Counted from the first letter of the stretch, positions 1 to 5,962 are shown. The stretch is 7,288 nucleotides of DNA from CALNYS01 sp964639935 (GCA_964639935.1 CAZXGT010000109.1:1-7288); one strand, 5' to 3'. Program-made: numbers and translations. The notes: generated from the letters alone by a model not told the origin.

Positions 1-1620
1 GATTCGGAGCTCGTCGCGGGGCAGCTGTCTTCGCTTGGCTATCGGTTTGTCGAGGAGCCCGGCGAGGCGGAGGTGGTGCTCTACAACACCTGCTCAGTGC
101 GAGATCTCGCGGAGCAGAAGGTGCGGTCGCGGCTCGGGGAGATGGCGATCCGAAAGCGCGAGGAGCCGGGGCTGGTCGTGGGCGTGCTCGGGTGCATGGC
201 CGAACGCGACGGCGCCGCGATGCTCGGGAAGTTCCCGGTCGTCGACGTCCTCTGCGGGCCCGCCGAACTCGACAAGCTGCCCTCGCTGCTCGACAACGCG
301 GTGCGGACACGGGAGTCGATGGACGCGCAGGATCCAGCCGCGGCGAAGCGCTCGGCCAAGGCGGTCGCGCTCCAGGGTTCGGCGTCGCGGCGCAGCGGGA
401 CGCTCGCGGCGGCGGAGGACCGGCTGGAGCTGCTTGATCTCTCTCGGGCGATCTCGCCCGTCGATACGGGCTCGAGCTCGGCGTACGTGCGGATCACGCG
501 CGGGTGCAACAAGTTCTGCACCTATTGCGTGGTGCCGCACACGCGCGGGGCCGAGACGCACCGCCCGCCGGATCACATCGTCGATGAGTGCAGGCGTCTG
601 GCGGACGCGGGCGTGGTCGAGGTGACGCTTCTCGGGCAGACGGTGAATCACTACCGCTTCGAGCACGGCGCCGCGGTGACCGTGGGGGGCGTGGTCCAGC
701 CGCAGAAGGGCCGGACCTACAAGGGCGGGCATCGACGCGACGTGCTCGGGGGCGAGAGCGTGACGACCTTTGCGGACCTGCTGCATCGGATCCACGAGGA
801 GGTTCCCGCGATCCGCCGGCTCCGTTTCGTCACGAGCTACCCGCGGGACTTCGGCGATGACGTGCTCGAGGTGATCCGGGACTCGCCGCGGATCTGCCGG
901 TACCTGCACGTCCCGGCCCAGTCGGGATCGGACGCGGTGCTCAAGCGGATGAACCGCGGGTACACGGTCGGGGAGTACCTCGAGTTTGTCGACCGTTGCC
1001 GGCATGTGCTGGACGAGCCCGAGAAGGGGCGTCCGCTGATGCTCTCGGGCGACATGATCGTCGGGTTCTGCGGCGAGACCGAAGAGGACTTCGAGGCGTC
1101 GGTCGAGCTGCTGAAGACGTCGCGCTACAAAAACTGCTTCATCTTCAAGTACTCGCCCCGGCCCGGCACCACGGCGTACGGGCGCATCCCGGACGACGTG
1201 CCGGATGCGGTGAAGCGTCGTCGCAACAACGAGCTTCTGGCGGTGCAGCACGAGATCAGCGCCGAGATCAGCCGCGAGCAGGTGGGCAAGACGCTGGAGG
1301 TGTACGTCGAGGGTGTGAGCGCCCGGGAACGTAAGCGGGCCAAGGGCAGCAGCCGAGTCAAGGCGGGGATGGCGACGCTGACCGTGGGGGGGCAGAGCAT
1401 CGATGAGCGCGTCATCGAGGCGCGCGAGTCCGAGAACGCGGGGTCGCCGGTGCAGCTCGCGGGGCGGACCGACACGGATCTCATCGTGCTCTTTGAGTCG
1501 CCCTCGGGCGTCGGGGCGGCGTCGATGATCGGACGATCGGTCCGCGTACGGGTGACCGACGCGAACGTGCTGACGCTATTCGGTGTCGTCGAACGCGATG
1601 AATCTCCCGTAATGACGTGA
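1..1620 (+). CDS. miaB: tRNA-2-methylthio-N6-dimethylallyladenosine synthase MiaB (5' end outside window)
   Basis: Radical SAM methylthiotransferase that converts i6A37 to ms2i6A37 in cytoplasmic tRNAs reading U-initial codons. The reading frame is open from base 1, so the true start lies upstream; 539 residues are visible. The N-terminal UPF0004 domain shows NTCSVRDLAEQKV (Cys31 of the visible part) and GCMAER (Cys65), two of the three ligands of the auxiliary 4Fe-4S cluster; the first is off the window. The radical SAM motif CNKFCTYC gives Cys169, Cys173 and Cys176. Further family blocks are PAQSGSDAVLKRMNRGYT, GFCGETEEDFE and YSPRPGTTAY, followed by a C-terminal TRAM domain (QLAGRTDTD ... 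LIGRSV-like end). NTCSVR..AEQKV points to MiaB and not RimO or MtaB. The protein is longer than the usual 440-475 residues because of insertions near visible residues 217-255 and 441-484 and a long linker before the radical SAM domain. The reading frame is intact. Confidence 0.95.
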   Translation, partial: DSELVAGQLSSLGYRFVEEPGEAEVVLYNTCSVRDLAEQKVRSRLGEMAIRKREEPGLVVGVLGCMAERDGAAMLGKFPVVDVLCGPAELDKLPSLLDNAVRTRESMDAQDPAAAKRSAKAVALQGSASRRSGTLAAAEDRLELLDLSRAISPVDTGSSSAYVRITRGCNKFCTYCVVPHTRGAETHRPPDHIVDECRRLADAGVVEVTLLGQTVNHYRFEHGAAVTVGGVVQPQKGRTYKGGHRRDVLGGESVTTFADLLHRIHEEVPAIRRLRFVTSYPRDFGDDVLEVIRDSPRICRYLHVPAQSGSDAVLKRMNRGYTVGEYLEFVDRCRHVLDEPEKGRPLMLSGDMIVGFCGETEEDFEASVELLKTSRYKNCFIFKYSPRPGTTAYGRIPDDVPDAVKRRRNNELLAVQHEISAEISREQVGKTLEVYVEGVSARERKRAKGSSRVKAGMATLTVGGQSIDERVIEARESENAGSPVQLAGRTDTDLIVLFESPSGVGAASMIGRSVRVRVTDANVLTLFGVVERDESPVMT

Positions 1621-1794
1621 AATTCTTGGACTTGTGGTTGTGCCGCGGGTCTGTAGGGGTGTAGTCTACCGACGGAGCGGACCGCACATCCGCTGCAATC
1701 CGACCCGCACAGGGAATAAGCGGACTTGGGTCAGCCGCGACATCTGGAGGAGACGGCGTTGGCCTTGCACGGGCTTCGCCGGAGGAGTCAAGAG
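1621..1794. other. Intergenic region with possible leader structure between miaB and the sorting-tail gene
   Basis: These 174 bases hold no convincing gene. A 7-bp perfect inverted repeat (GCGGGTC at 1645-1651, GACCCGC at 1702-1708) encloses two small hairpins: GGTG/TACC around a 5-base loop (1658-1670, one G-U pair) and AGCGGA/TCCGCT around a 7-base loop (1676-1694). Together they could fold as a three-way junction in the leader of the next gene, or in the tail of the miaB transcript. No T-run follows, so it is not a standard intrinsic terminator. A promoter for the downstream gene is expected here, but I see only weak candidates, for example TTGTGC (1638-1643) with TAGTCT (1662-1667) at an 18-base spacing. 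Stems this short arise by chance in GC-rich DNA. Confidence 0.3.
1781..1787 (+). promoter_or_regulatory. Shine-Dalgarno sequence for the PEP-CTERM-type gene
   Basis: GGAGGAG lies seven bases before the ATG at 1795, an ideal spacing. It decides that start over the longer open frame that begins with TTG at 1726. A second GGAGGAG at 1746-1752 sits six bases before an in-frame TTG at 1759, so an alternative start 12 codons upstream cannot be excluded. Confidence 0.75.
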
Positions 1795-2484
1795 ATGATG
1801 TATCGCCTTGCAGCGATCGCTGTAGCCGTAGGCGCGCCGTGCGTGACCGCCGACGCCGCAATTTTCTTCACCTTTCAAGATCCCGGGCCGGCCCAGGAGC
1901 TGACGATTCAGGAGCAGGGCGACGGTTCGCTCCAGTTCTCGTACAGCTTTACGCATCTGGTATCGCTCTCGATCACGAGCGATGGGGGCGAGGTTCCGGC
2001 GACGGTGTTCAATCAGACGCGCGTGACGCTCGACATGCAGACCTCGACATCGCCGATCGTCGACGATCCGAACCTGCTCGTGACCGAGCTCTCGGGATCA
2101 TTTGTCTTTGAGGACGTGAGCGGCATGGATCCGGTGACGATCCTCACCGGCGACTTCACCGAGGCGATCACCACGCTGCTTCGTGGCGAAGCCATGGGCC
2201 TGATCGAGGCCTCGGGCTCGGTCGCGGGCGACACGGTCGTCGGCTCGCTTTCGCTCACGGCGGGCGAAGCGCTGGAGAATCTGTTTGCGGACCCGGGGGC
2301 GTTCCTCGCGGGTCGCCAGACGGCTTCGTTCGCGCTCTCAAACCTGACGGGCGACGCGGGCGAGACCCTCGAGACGTTCGTGGGCAGTGCAGCGTTCACC
2401 GGCTCGTCGGAGCTTGTGCCGTCTCCTGGCGCAACGGCGCTCTTCGGCCTCGGTGGTCTGGCCGGGATGCGACGCCGGCGGTGA
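1795..2484 (+). CDS. Secreted protein with PEP-CTERM-type sorting tail, function unknown
   Basis: 229 residues from the ATG at 1795. Residues 1-20 form a signal peptide (MMYRLAAIAVAVGAPCVTADA, likely cut after ADA), so the protein is exported by Sec. The mature part is acidic, rich in Ser, Thr, Gly and Val, has no Cys, and looks beta-rich (alternating patterns such as SLQFSYSF and SGSFVFEDVSG); I recognise no catalytic motif. The last ~23 residues are a tripartite sorting signal: VPSPGA, a hydrophobic stretch ALFGLGGLAG, and a terminal MRRRR. This is the planctomycete variant of the PEP-CTERM signal; in known systems an exosortase removes the tail in the inner membrane and the protein goes to the surface or extracellular matrix. 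No exosortase gene is in the window. It lies 174 bases after miaB and converges on dacB, so it is probably transcribed on its own. The sorting tail is well supported; the role of the body is unknown. Confidence 0.85.
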   Translation: MMYRLAAIAVAVGAPCVTADAAIFFTFQDPGPAQELTIQEQGDGSLQFSYSFTHLVSLSITSDGGEVPATVFNQTRVTLDMQTSTSPIVDDPNLLVTELSGSFVFEDVSGMDPVTILTGDFTEAITTLLRGEAMGLIEASGSVAGDTVVGSLSLTAGEALENLFADPGAFLAGRQTASFALSNLTGDAGETLETFVGSAAFTGSSELVPSPGATALFGLGGLAGMRRRR

Positions 2485-2532
2485 GGCCACTCGCGCGGGC
2501 CGGGCGTCTGAACCGTCACGGAGAACCGATGC

Positions 2533-4026
2533 TCAGGGCGTCGGCGCATCGGCGCCTTGAGTCTGCCTGAGGAGCCATGTCTCCGCCTCGAGCACGACGC
2601 TCTCGTGGAGGTTCTTGGCGTTTCTCACAGGAATCTTCCGGGGGATCTCGTTGACCAATGCCGCGAAGGCGATGCGTGGGGCGCCGGCGTCATCCAGAAT
2701 GTAGCCGGAAAGACAAGAGACTCCGCTCAGGTAGCCGCTTTTTCCACGGACCTCGAGTTCGGGCTGGGCGGCGCGGAAGCGCCGGCGGAGTGTGCCGTCG
2801 CTTCCGGCCACGGGCAAGCTTTCGATGTACTCCCTGGCGACGTCCGTCGCGGCCATCCGTTGGAGCCACGTCGCGAGCAGCCTGGGCGTGAGACGATTTT
2901 CGCGGCTCATGCCGGAGCCGTCGGCGATCACCGCGTCCGTGGCGACGCCGACATTCGGGGCGCCCTCAAGAAGCTGCTGGAGCACGATGCGCATCACGGC
3001 GACGCCGGATGACCAGTCGCCCCGGCTCCCCGTGGTCTCAGCGGCGAGCCGCTTGAAGAGAGCCTCGGCGTACATGTTCTGGGAATCGACGTTGCAGCGT
3101 CGCAGCGTCTCCTCCAGATCGGTCTCGACGGTGAGCAGAAGTTCGTCGCGCGGCGGATCCTCATCTGAGGAAACGCGTCGGACCGACGGTTTGCGACCCT
3201 GATCGGCGAGGCGCTCGGCGAGAAGCTCGCCGAAGACCATCGCAGGATCGCGAAGCGCCACTGGGATTGGTTCGGCGGTGGACCACCGGATGTCGCCGTA
3301 GACCGTCATCTCGTTGGAGCCGAGGTTCCGAGCGACCCACGCGGTGTTGCGGCCGCGATTGACGGTCTTGGCGAGATTGCGGGGCTTGAGCCAGTCGGCG
3401 GCCGGCTCGATCTCCAGTCGCGGCGGGCCACCGCCCACTCCCGGGGCGAGGTGGACGCTCAGCACATTCGTGTGGAAGTTGAGGCCCGCCACTTCGGCGC
3501 AGTACCAGCGATTGAGTTGGTCGATCGGCCACGTGGGATGAGGGCCGGGAGTATCGAAGATACGGTCGTCGATGAGCAGTTCATCGAAGACCTTGTCTTG
3601 GGCGCGCTCGCTGATCTCACGGGCCCAGAGGTCGAGGAACTCCTCAACCGAGAGATTCATGGCTTCGAGGAGCTCGGGGTCGGCGAGCGCGGGGTCCCCG
3701 TCGCCCACGATGAGAAGGTCGTCGCCGGAGCGCCAGACCTCGGTGGTGAAGGTGAAGCCCTCGCCGAGCGCGACGAGGGCGGCGCCGCTCGTGATGAGCT
3801 TCATGTTGGAGGCGGGAATGAAGAGCCTGTCGGCGGCAATGGCCGCGAGCTCTTCGCCCGTCACGAGATCGATGGCGTAGACCCCGACTTCAGCGGCCTG
3901 AAGCTGCTGGTCGGTGATGGCTCGCTCGACCGCCGCGTTGATCGGTTGAGCGAGGGCGATCGTCGCGGCGCCGAGCGCGGTCAAAAGAGCGGCGACGGCG
4001 GCGAGGGGCGTCGGGCGTCGGTGCAT
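2533..4026 (-). CDS. dacB: D-alanyl-D-alanine carboxypeptidase/endopeptidase, PBP4 family (peptidase S13)
   Basis: Low-molecular-mass penicillin-binding protein that trims D-Ala from stem peptides and/or cuts 4-3 cross-links of peptidoglycan in the periplasm. It has 497 residues from the ATG at 4026, close to the family norm. Residues 1-26 are a signal peptide ending in ALA, followed by Gln27. Catalytic motifs are PASNMK (Ser73 nucleophile, Lys76), SQN (Ser315-Asn317) and KSG (Lys429-Gly431, where KTG is usual) inside the typical context KSGYLSGVSCLSGYI. Other S13 landmarks are GDGDP (108-112) and DGSGMSREN (369-377). The frame stays open 78 codons upstream, but that stretch is Arg/Pro-rich, lacks family similarity and overlaps the divergent gene, so the shorter start with its GGAGGA site is chosen. 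It is convergent with the sorting-tail gene (48-base gap) and divergent from the tRNA-binding gene. Assignment as S13 is firm; endopeptidase against carboxypeptidase balance is not readable from sequence. Confidence 0.93.
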   Translation of the reverse strand: MHRRPTPLAAVAALLTALGAATIALAQPINAAVERAITDQQLQAAEVGVYAIDLVTGEELAAIAADRLFIPASNMKLITSGAALVALGEGFTFTTEVWRSGDDLLIVGDGDPALADPELLEAMNLSVEEFLDLWAREISERAQDKVFDELLIDDRIFDTPGPHPTWPIDQLNRWYCAEVAGLNFHTNVLSVHLAPGVGGGPPRLEIEPAADWLKPRNLAKTVNRGRNTAWVARNLGSNEMTVYGDIRWSTAEPIPVALRDPAMVFGELLAERLADQGRKPSVRRVSSDEDPPRDELLLTVETDLEETLRRCNVDSQNMYAEALFKRLAAETTGSRGDWSSGVAVMRIVLQQLLEGAPNVGVATDAVIADGSGMSRENRLTPRLLATWLQRMAATDVAREYIESLPVAGSDGTLRRRFRAAQPELEVRGKSGYLSGVSCLSGYILDDAGAPRIAFAALVNEIPRKIPVRNAKNLHESVVLEAETWLLRQTQGADAPTP

Positions 4027-4036
4027 CACTGGCGAA

Positions 4037-4042
4037 TCCTCC
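4037..4042 (-). promoter_or_regulatory. Shine-Dalgarno sequence for dacB
   Basis: Read on the - strand this is GGAGGA, ten bases before the ATG at 4026. It supports that start. The other in-frame ATG at 4056, which would add ten residues before the signal peptide, has no such site ahead of it. Confidence 0.65.
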
Positions 4043-4116
4043 GGGAACTCCCTCATCGGGCGGCGGGGGCGATCCCCTGCAACACGGGGAGCGGGCACAA
4101 CGAGGAGATGACAGGG

Positions 4117-4135
4117 TAGACTCAGCCGTGGCTGA
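4117..4135 (+). promoter_or_regulatory. Possible -10 element and 14-bp dyad in the divergent promoter region
   Basis: The 138 bases between dacB and the tRNA-binding gene must hold promoters for both. TAGACT at 4117-4122 matches four of six bases of a sigma70 -10 box for the + strand, but there is no good -35 box at 17 bases. Overlapping its last base is the dyad TCAGCC-GT-GGCTGA (4122-4135), with perfect 6-bp arms. Its position around a likely transcription start would suit a repressor site. Both are weak, chance-level candidates on sequence alone. Confidence 0.25.
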
Positions 4136-4153
4136 CGACCCTGATCATCGAAC

Positions 4154-4160
4154 GGAGGAG
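4154..4160 (+). promoter_or_regulatory. Shine-Dalgarno sequence that fixes the GTG start of the tRNA-binding gene
   Basis: GGAGGAG ends four bases before the GTG at 4165 (six bases counted from the GGAGG core). No in-frame ATG occurs near the N-terminal family block, so this site is the main reason for accepting the GTG start. Confidence 0.75.
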
Positions 4161-4164
4161 CAGC

Positions 4165-4533
4165 GTGAGCGAGACCGCGACAACGAAGCCGACGATCGCC
4201 TTTGAGGATTTCGCGAAAGTGGACCTGCGGGTCGCGAAGATCGTGGCGGCGGAGGAACACCCGAATGCTGATCGCCTGCTAAGGCTCCAGCTCGATGACG
4301 GCTCGGGCGAGCCGCGGCAGATCTGCGCGGGGATCAAGGGGCACTACGAGCCGGGAGACCTTATCGGTCGATCGATCGTGATCGTGGCCAACCTCGAGCC
4401 CCGGACCATCCGCGGTGAGGAGAGCCGGGGCATGCTGCTCGCGGCGAGCGATGCGGCGAAGGGCGCCGAGGATCGCTCCGTGGTGCTGCTCACGCCGATG
4501 AGCGCGATCGGCGCCGGGTCGACGGTGAGCTGA
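4165..4533 (+). CDS. Stand-alone tRNA-binding domain protein (Trbp111 / MetRS beta-type OB fold)
   Basis: 122 residues, GTG start. Nearly the whole protein is one EMAP-II-like OB-fold domain: FEDFAKVDLRVAKIVAAEEH (13-32), HPNADRLLRLQLDDG (32-46), RQICAGIKGHYEPGDLIG (51-68) and VANLEPRTIRGEESRGMLLAAS (74-95). These blocks match the C-terminal dimerisation/tRNA-binding domain of bacterial methionyl-tRNA synthetase and the free-standing Trbp111 proteins, which dimerise and bind the tRNA elbow in the cytoplasm. There is no catalytic synthetase part here, so it acts either as a separate beta subunit for MetRS or as a general tRNA chaperone; the sequence does not decide. The related CsaA family is less likely because the RTIRGEESRGMLLAA block is typical of the MetRS type. 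It heads a two-gene unit: its TGA shares one base with the ATG of the VOC gene, which suggests coupled translation. Confidence 0.9.
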   Translation: MSETATTKPTIAFEDFAKVDLRVAKIVAAEEHPNADRLLRLQLDDGSGEPRQICAGIKGHYEPGDLIGRSIVIVANLEPRTIRGEESRGMLLAASDAAKGAEDRSVVLLTPMSAIGAGSTVS

Positions 4534-4991
4534 TGAGCGAGCCGGCGCAGGCAAACGAAGCGGAGCGGGGGCGAATCGTCGGGATCGGCGGGGTGTTCTT
4601 CCGCGCGGGCGACGGGGCGGCGCTGCAGAAGTGGTACGGCGAGCATCTGGGGATGCCGACGGACACACAGGGCTATGCGCAGCTCCCGTGGCTGGAGCCC
4701 GCGACGCGGAACTACAACTCGACGACGTGGAGTCCGTTCTCTCGAGACAGCGCGTACTTCGATCGCGACCAGGCGTACATGATCAACTACGTCGTGGATG
4801 ACCTTGACGCGGCGCTCGCGAGGCTTCGCGCGGCGGGGGCGCGGATCGACGACGAGAAGGGCGTCGAGAGCTACGAGTACGGCCGGTTCGCGTGGTTCTG
4901 GGATCCCGAGGGGACGAAGGCGGAGCTGTGGGAGCCGAACCGGGCGTTCATGGAGAAGGCGCGGGAGCGGGGCGGGGAGTGGACGGACTGA
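4533..4991 (+). CDS. VOC superfamily (glyoxalase/dioxygenase-fold) protein, substrate unknown
   Basis: 152 residues. The start ATG overlaps the previous stop (TGATG), with no separate strong ribosome site, so it is probably translated by coupling. The protein has two beta-alpha-beta-beta-beta halves: GIGGVFFRAGDGAALQKWYG (18-36) opens the first, and MINYVVDDLDAALARLRAAG (83-102) the second, ending in YGRFAWFWDPEGTKAELWEP (116-135). The tail DPEG....ELWEP carries Glu131 at the position of the usual metal-ligand glutamate. The first strand has no His where classical glyoxalase I or extradiol dioxygenases place one, so the metal site is either incomplete or uses other residues. This matches a widespread but uncharacterised VOC subfamily (FF...D...WY..HLG / TTWSPF / MINY.VDDLD). 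It should not be called glyoxalase I. It is a soluble cytoplasmic protein with no signal peptide. Confidence 0.88.
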   Translation: MSEPAQANEAERGRIVGIGGVFFRAGDGAALQKWYGEHLGMPTDTQGYAQLPWLEPATRNYNSTTWSPFSRDSAYFDRDQAYMINYVVDDLDAALARLRAAGARIDDEKGVESYEYGRFAWFWDPEGTKAELWEPNRAFMEKARERGGEWTD

Positions 4992-5384
4992 TCATCCGCG
5001 CGGCCGCTCGACCGGGCCGCCCTGGGCTTCCCAGTCCTGGATGCCGCCCTTGAGCGAGAGGGCGCAGCGGAAGCCGGATTGCTTCAGGATCATCGCGGCG
5101 GTCAGGGATCGCTTGCCGGAGCGGCACTGGAGGATGACGGGCTTGTCGAAGTCCTCGTCGGTCTCGGCGATCTCGAGTGAGGCGGCGGCGAGCTGGTCGG
5201 TGGGGATGTGCAGGGCGCCGGGGATGAGGCCCTCTTCCTGGCGCTCGCCCTCGGGGCGGATGTCGATGATGGTGGGCATGGGATCGCCGGCGTTCATCGC
5301 GCTGAGGATGGGCTGGGGCAGAATCTCCGGGACGTTCGGCCCGGAGGATTCGACGATGTCGCGGCAGGTCTTTTCGAGAGTCAT
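4992..5384 (-). CDS. Single-domain rhodanese-like protein
   Basis: 130 residues. The rhodanese fold is shown by IIDIRPEGE (39-47, the D-x-R motif), EGLIPGALHIPTDQL (51-65), the active-site loop CRSGKRS (Cys87-Ser93) and LKGGIQDWEAQGGPV (111-125). Cys87 would carry the persulfide, so it is a likely active sulfurtransferase or persulfide carrier; the six-residue loop after Cys resembles thiosulfate sulfurtransferases of the GlpE/PspE type. It is cytoplasmic, with no signal peptide. The start is the ATG at 5384, 17 bases after the stop of the DUF1579 gene; no Shine-Dalgarno sequence is visible, so translation may depend on the upstream gene. The frame is open further upstream, but there it only shadows the DUF1579 gene. 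Its stop codon directly abuts the stop of the convergent VOC gene. Confidence 0.9.
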   Translation of the reverse strand: MTLEKTCRDIVESSGPNVPEILPQPILSAMNAGDPMPTIIDIRPEGERQEEGLIPGALHIPTDQLAAASLEIAETDEDFDKPVILQCRSGKRSLTAAMILKQSGFRCALSLKGGIQDWEAQGGPVERPRG

Positions 5385-5401
5385 ACACCGGATGGTAGCG
5401 G

Positions 5402-5881
5402 TTAGACGCGGCGGTAGGTCATGCGCATGACCTCCTGCCAGGCGCCGTCGATCTGCATCTCCGAGCGGAGCAGGCGCTCGTCGGGGGAGACGATCTCGAT
5501 GATGTCGCGGTAGTGCGCGGCCCTGGTCGGGTCGGCGAAGTCGGGGCCGGTGGTGCTCAGAGTGAGCGCGCGGCGGCCCTCGTCGAGCCGCCCCTCGTAG
5601 ATGAACATGTTGCTCATGGGCGAGCCCGCCCAAGAGCCGACGAAGCAGCCCTTGGCCGGGTCGAAGCCGACGGTGAGGACGGCGGTCATCGTGCCGCCGC
5701 CGGGCGTGTCGCCCGTGGACTCGCCGACGATCCAGAGGTCGCCGAGGGTGCGGACGGTCTCGCGGCCCTTGCCGTTGAACGGCTTGCCGTCCGGACCCTT
5801 CTCGCAGGCGGCCTCCGAGGTCCACTCGCCGACGAGCTGCTTGAGCCATGTGTGCTCGGGGGCGGGCTTGGGGAGTTCCAT
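5402..5881 (-). CDS. DUF1579 family protein
   Basis: 159 residues from the ATG at 5881. The opening PKPAPEHTWLKQLVGEW (4-20) is the standard start of DUF1579 proteins, and KGRETVRTLGDLWIVGE (38-54), TMTAVLTVGFDPAKGCFVGSW (64-84) and MFIYEGRLDE (92-101) continue the family pattern. These proteins are probably small beta-barrels of lipocalin-like type; no function is established and no catalytic residues are obvious. No signal peptide is present. A GTG at 5914 would add 11 residues (ATPPHPRKQP), but neither start has a strong ribosome site; the ATG is preferred because it matches where family members begin. It lies 81 bases after the uvrA stop and 17 bases before the rhodanese, so the three - strand genes may share a transcript. 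The family is widespread and gives no clear link to DNA repair. Confidence 0.88.
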   Translation of the reverse strand: MELPKPAPEHTWLKQLVGEWTSEAACEKGPDGKPFNGKGRETVRTLGDLWIVGESTGDTPGGGTMTAVLTVGFDPAKGCFVGSWAGSPMSNMFIYEGRLDEGRRALTLSTTGPDFADPTRAAHYRDIIEIVSPDERLLRSEMQIDGAWQEVMRMTYRRV

Positions 5882-5962
5882 GGGTTGTTTCCGAGGGTGA
5901 GGCGGCGTCGCCACGATGATCCACTTCGGATTGGACCGAGAAGCTGCGGCGCTTGCAAGCTC
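5882..5962 (-). other. Gap between uvrA and the DUF1579 gene
   Basis: These 81 bases hold a perfect 10-bp palindrome GCTTGCAAGC (5951-5960) just after the uvrA stop codon, and a small ATCC/GGAT stem (5920s-5930s). There is no T-run and no stable GC stem, so I see no intrinsic terminator; readthrough from uvrA is plausible. No clear promoter is visible. Confidence 0.25.

Noticed and set aside
94..1251. Long open frame of 385 codons on the - strand across miaB
   Set aside because: It is antisense to a clear miaB, is Arg/His/Pro-rich in the way of GC-rich shadow frames, and shows no family motif.
1837..1851. Possible lipobox in the signal peptide of the sorting-tail protein (GAPC)
   Set aside because: The residues before Cys do not fit the lipobox, since Pro is at -1; a normal cut after ADA fits better.
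2485..2532. Terminator between the convergent sorting-tail gene and dacB
   Set aside because: Only 3-bp stems and a short direct repeat (GAACCG) are seen; no stable hairpin or T-run.
2013..2549. Open frame of 178 codons on the - strand over the sorting-tail gene
   Set aside because: Low-complexity Ser/Pro/Arg translation antisense to a gene with signal peptide and sorting tail; no motif or ribosome site.
3451..4119. Open frame of 222 codons on the + strand over dacB
   Set aside because: It is Glu/Gly/Arg-rich and antisense to the S13 peptidase, with no recognisable domain.
4027..4260. N-terminal extension of dacB by 78 codons
   Set aside because: It would overlap the divergent tRNA-binding gene, has no family similarity, and would bury the signal peptide; GGAGGA supports the ATG at 4026.
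5385..5924. Open frame continuing upstream of the rhodanese, suggesting a fusion
   Set aside because: The upstream part is out of frame with the DUF1579 gene and reads as Arg/His-rich shadow sequence, so there is no fusion.
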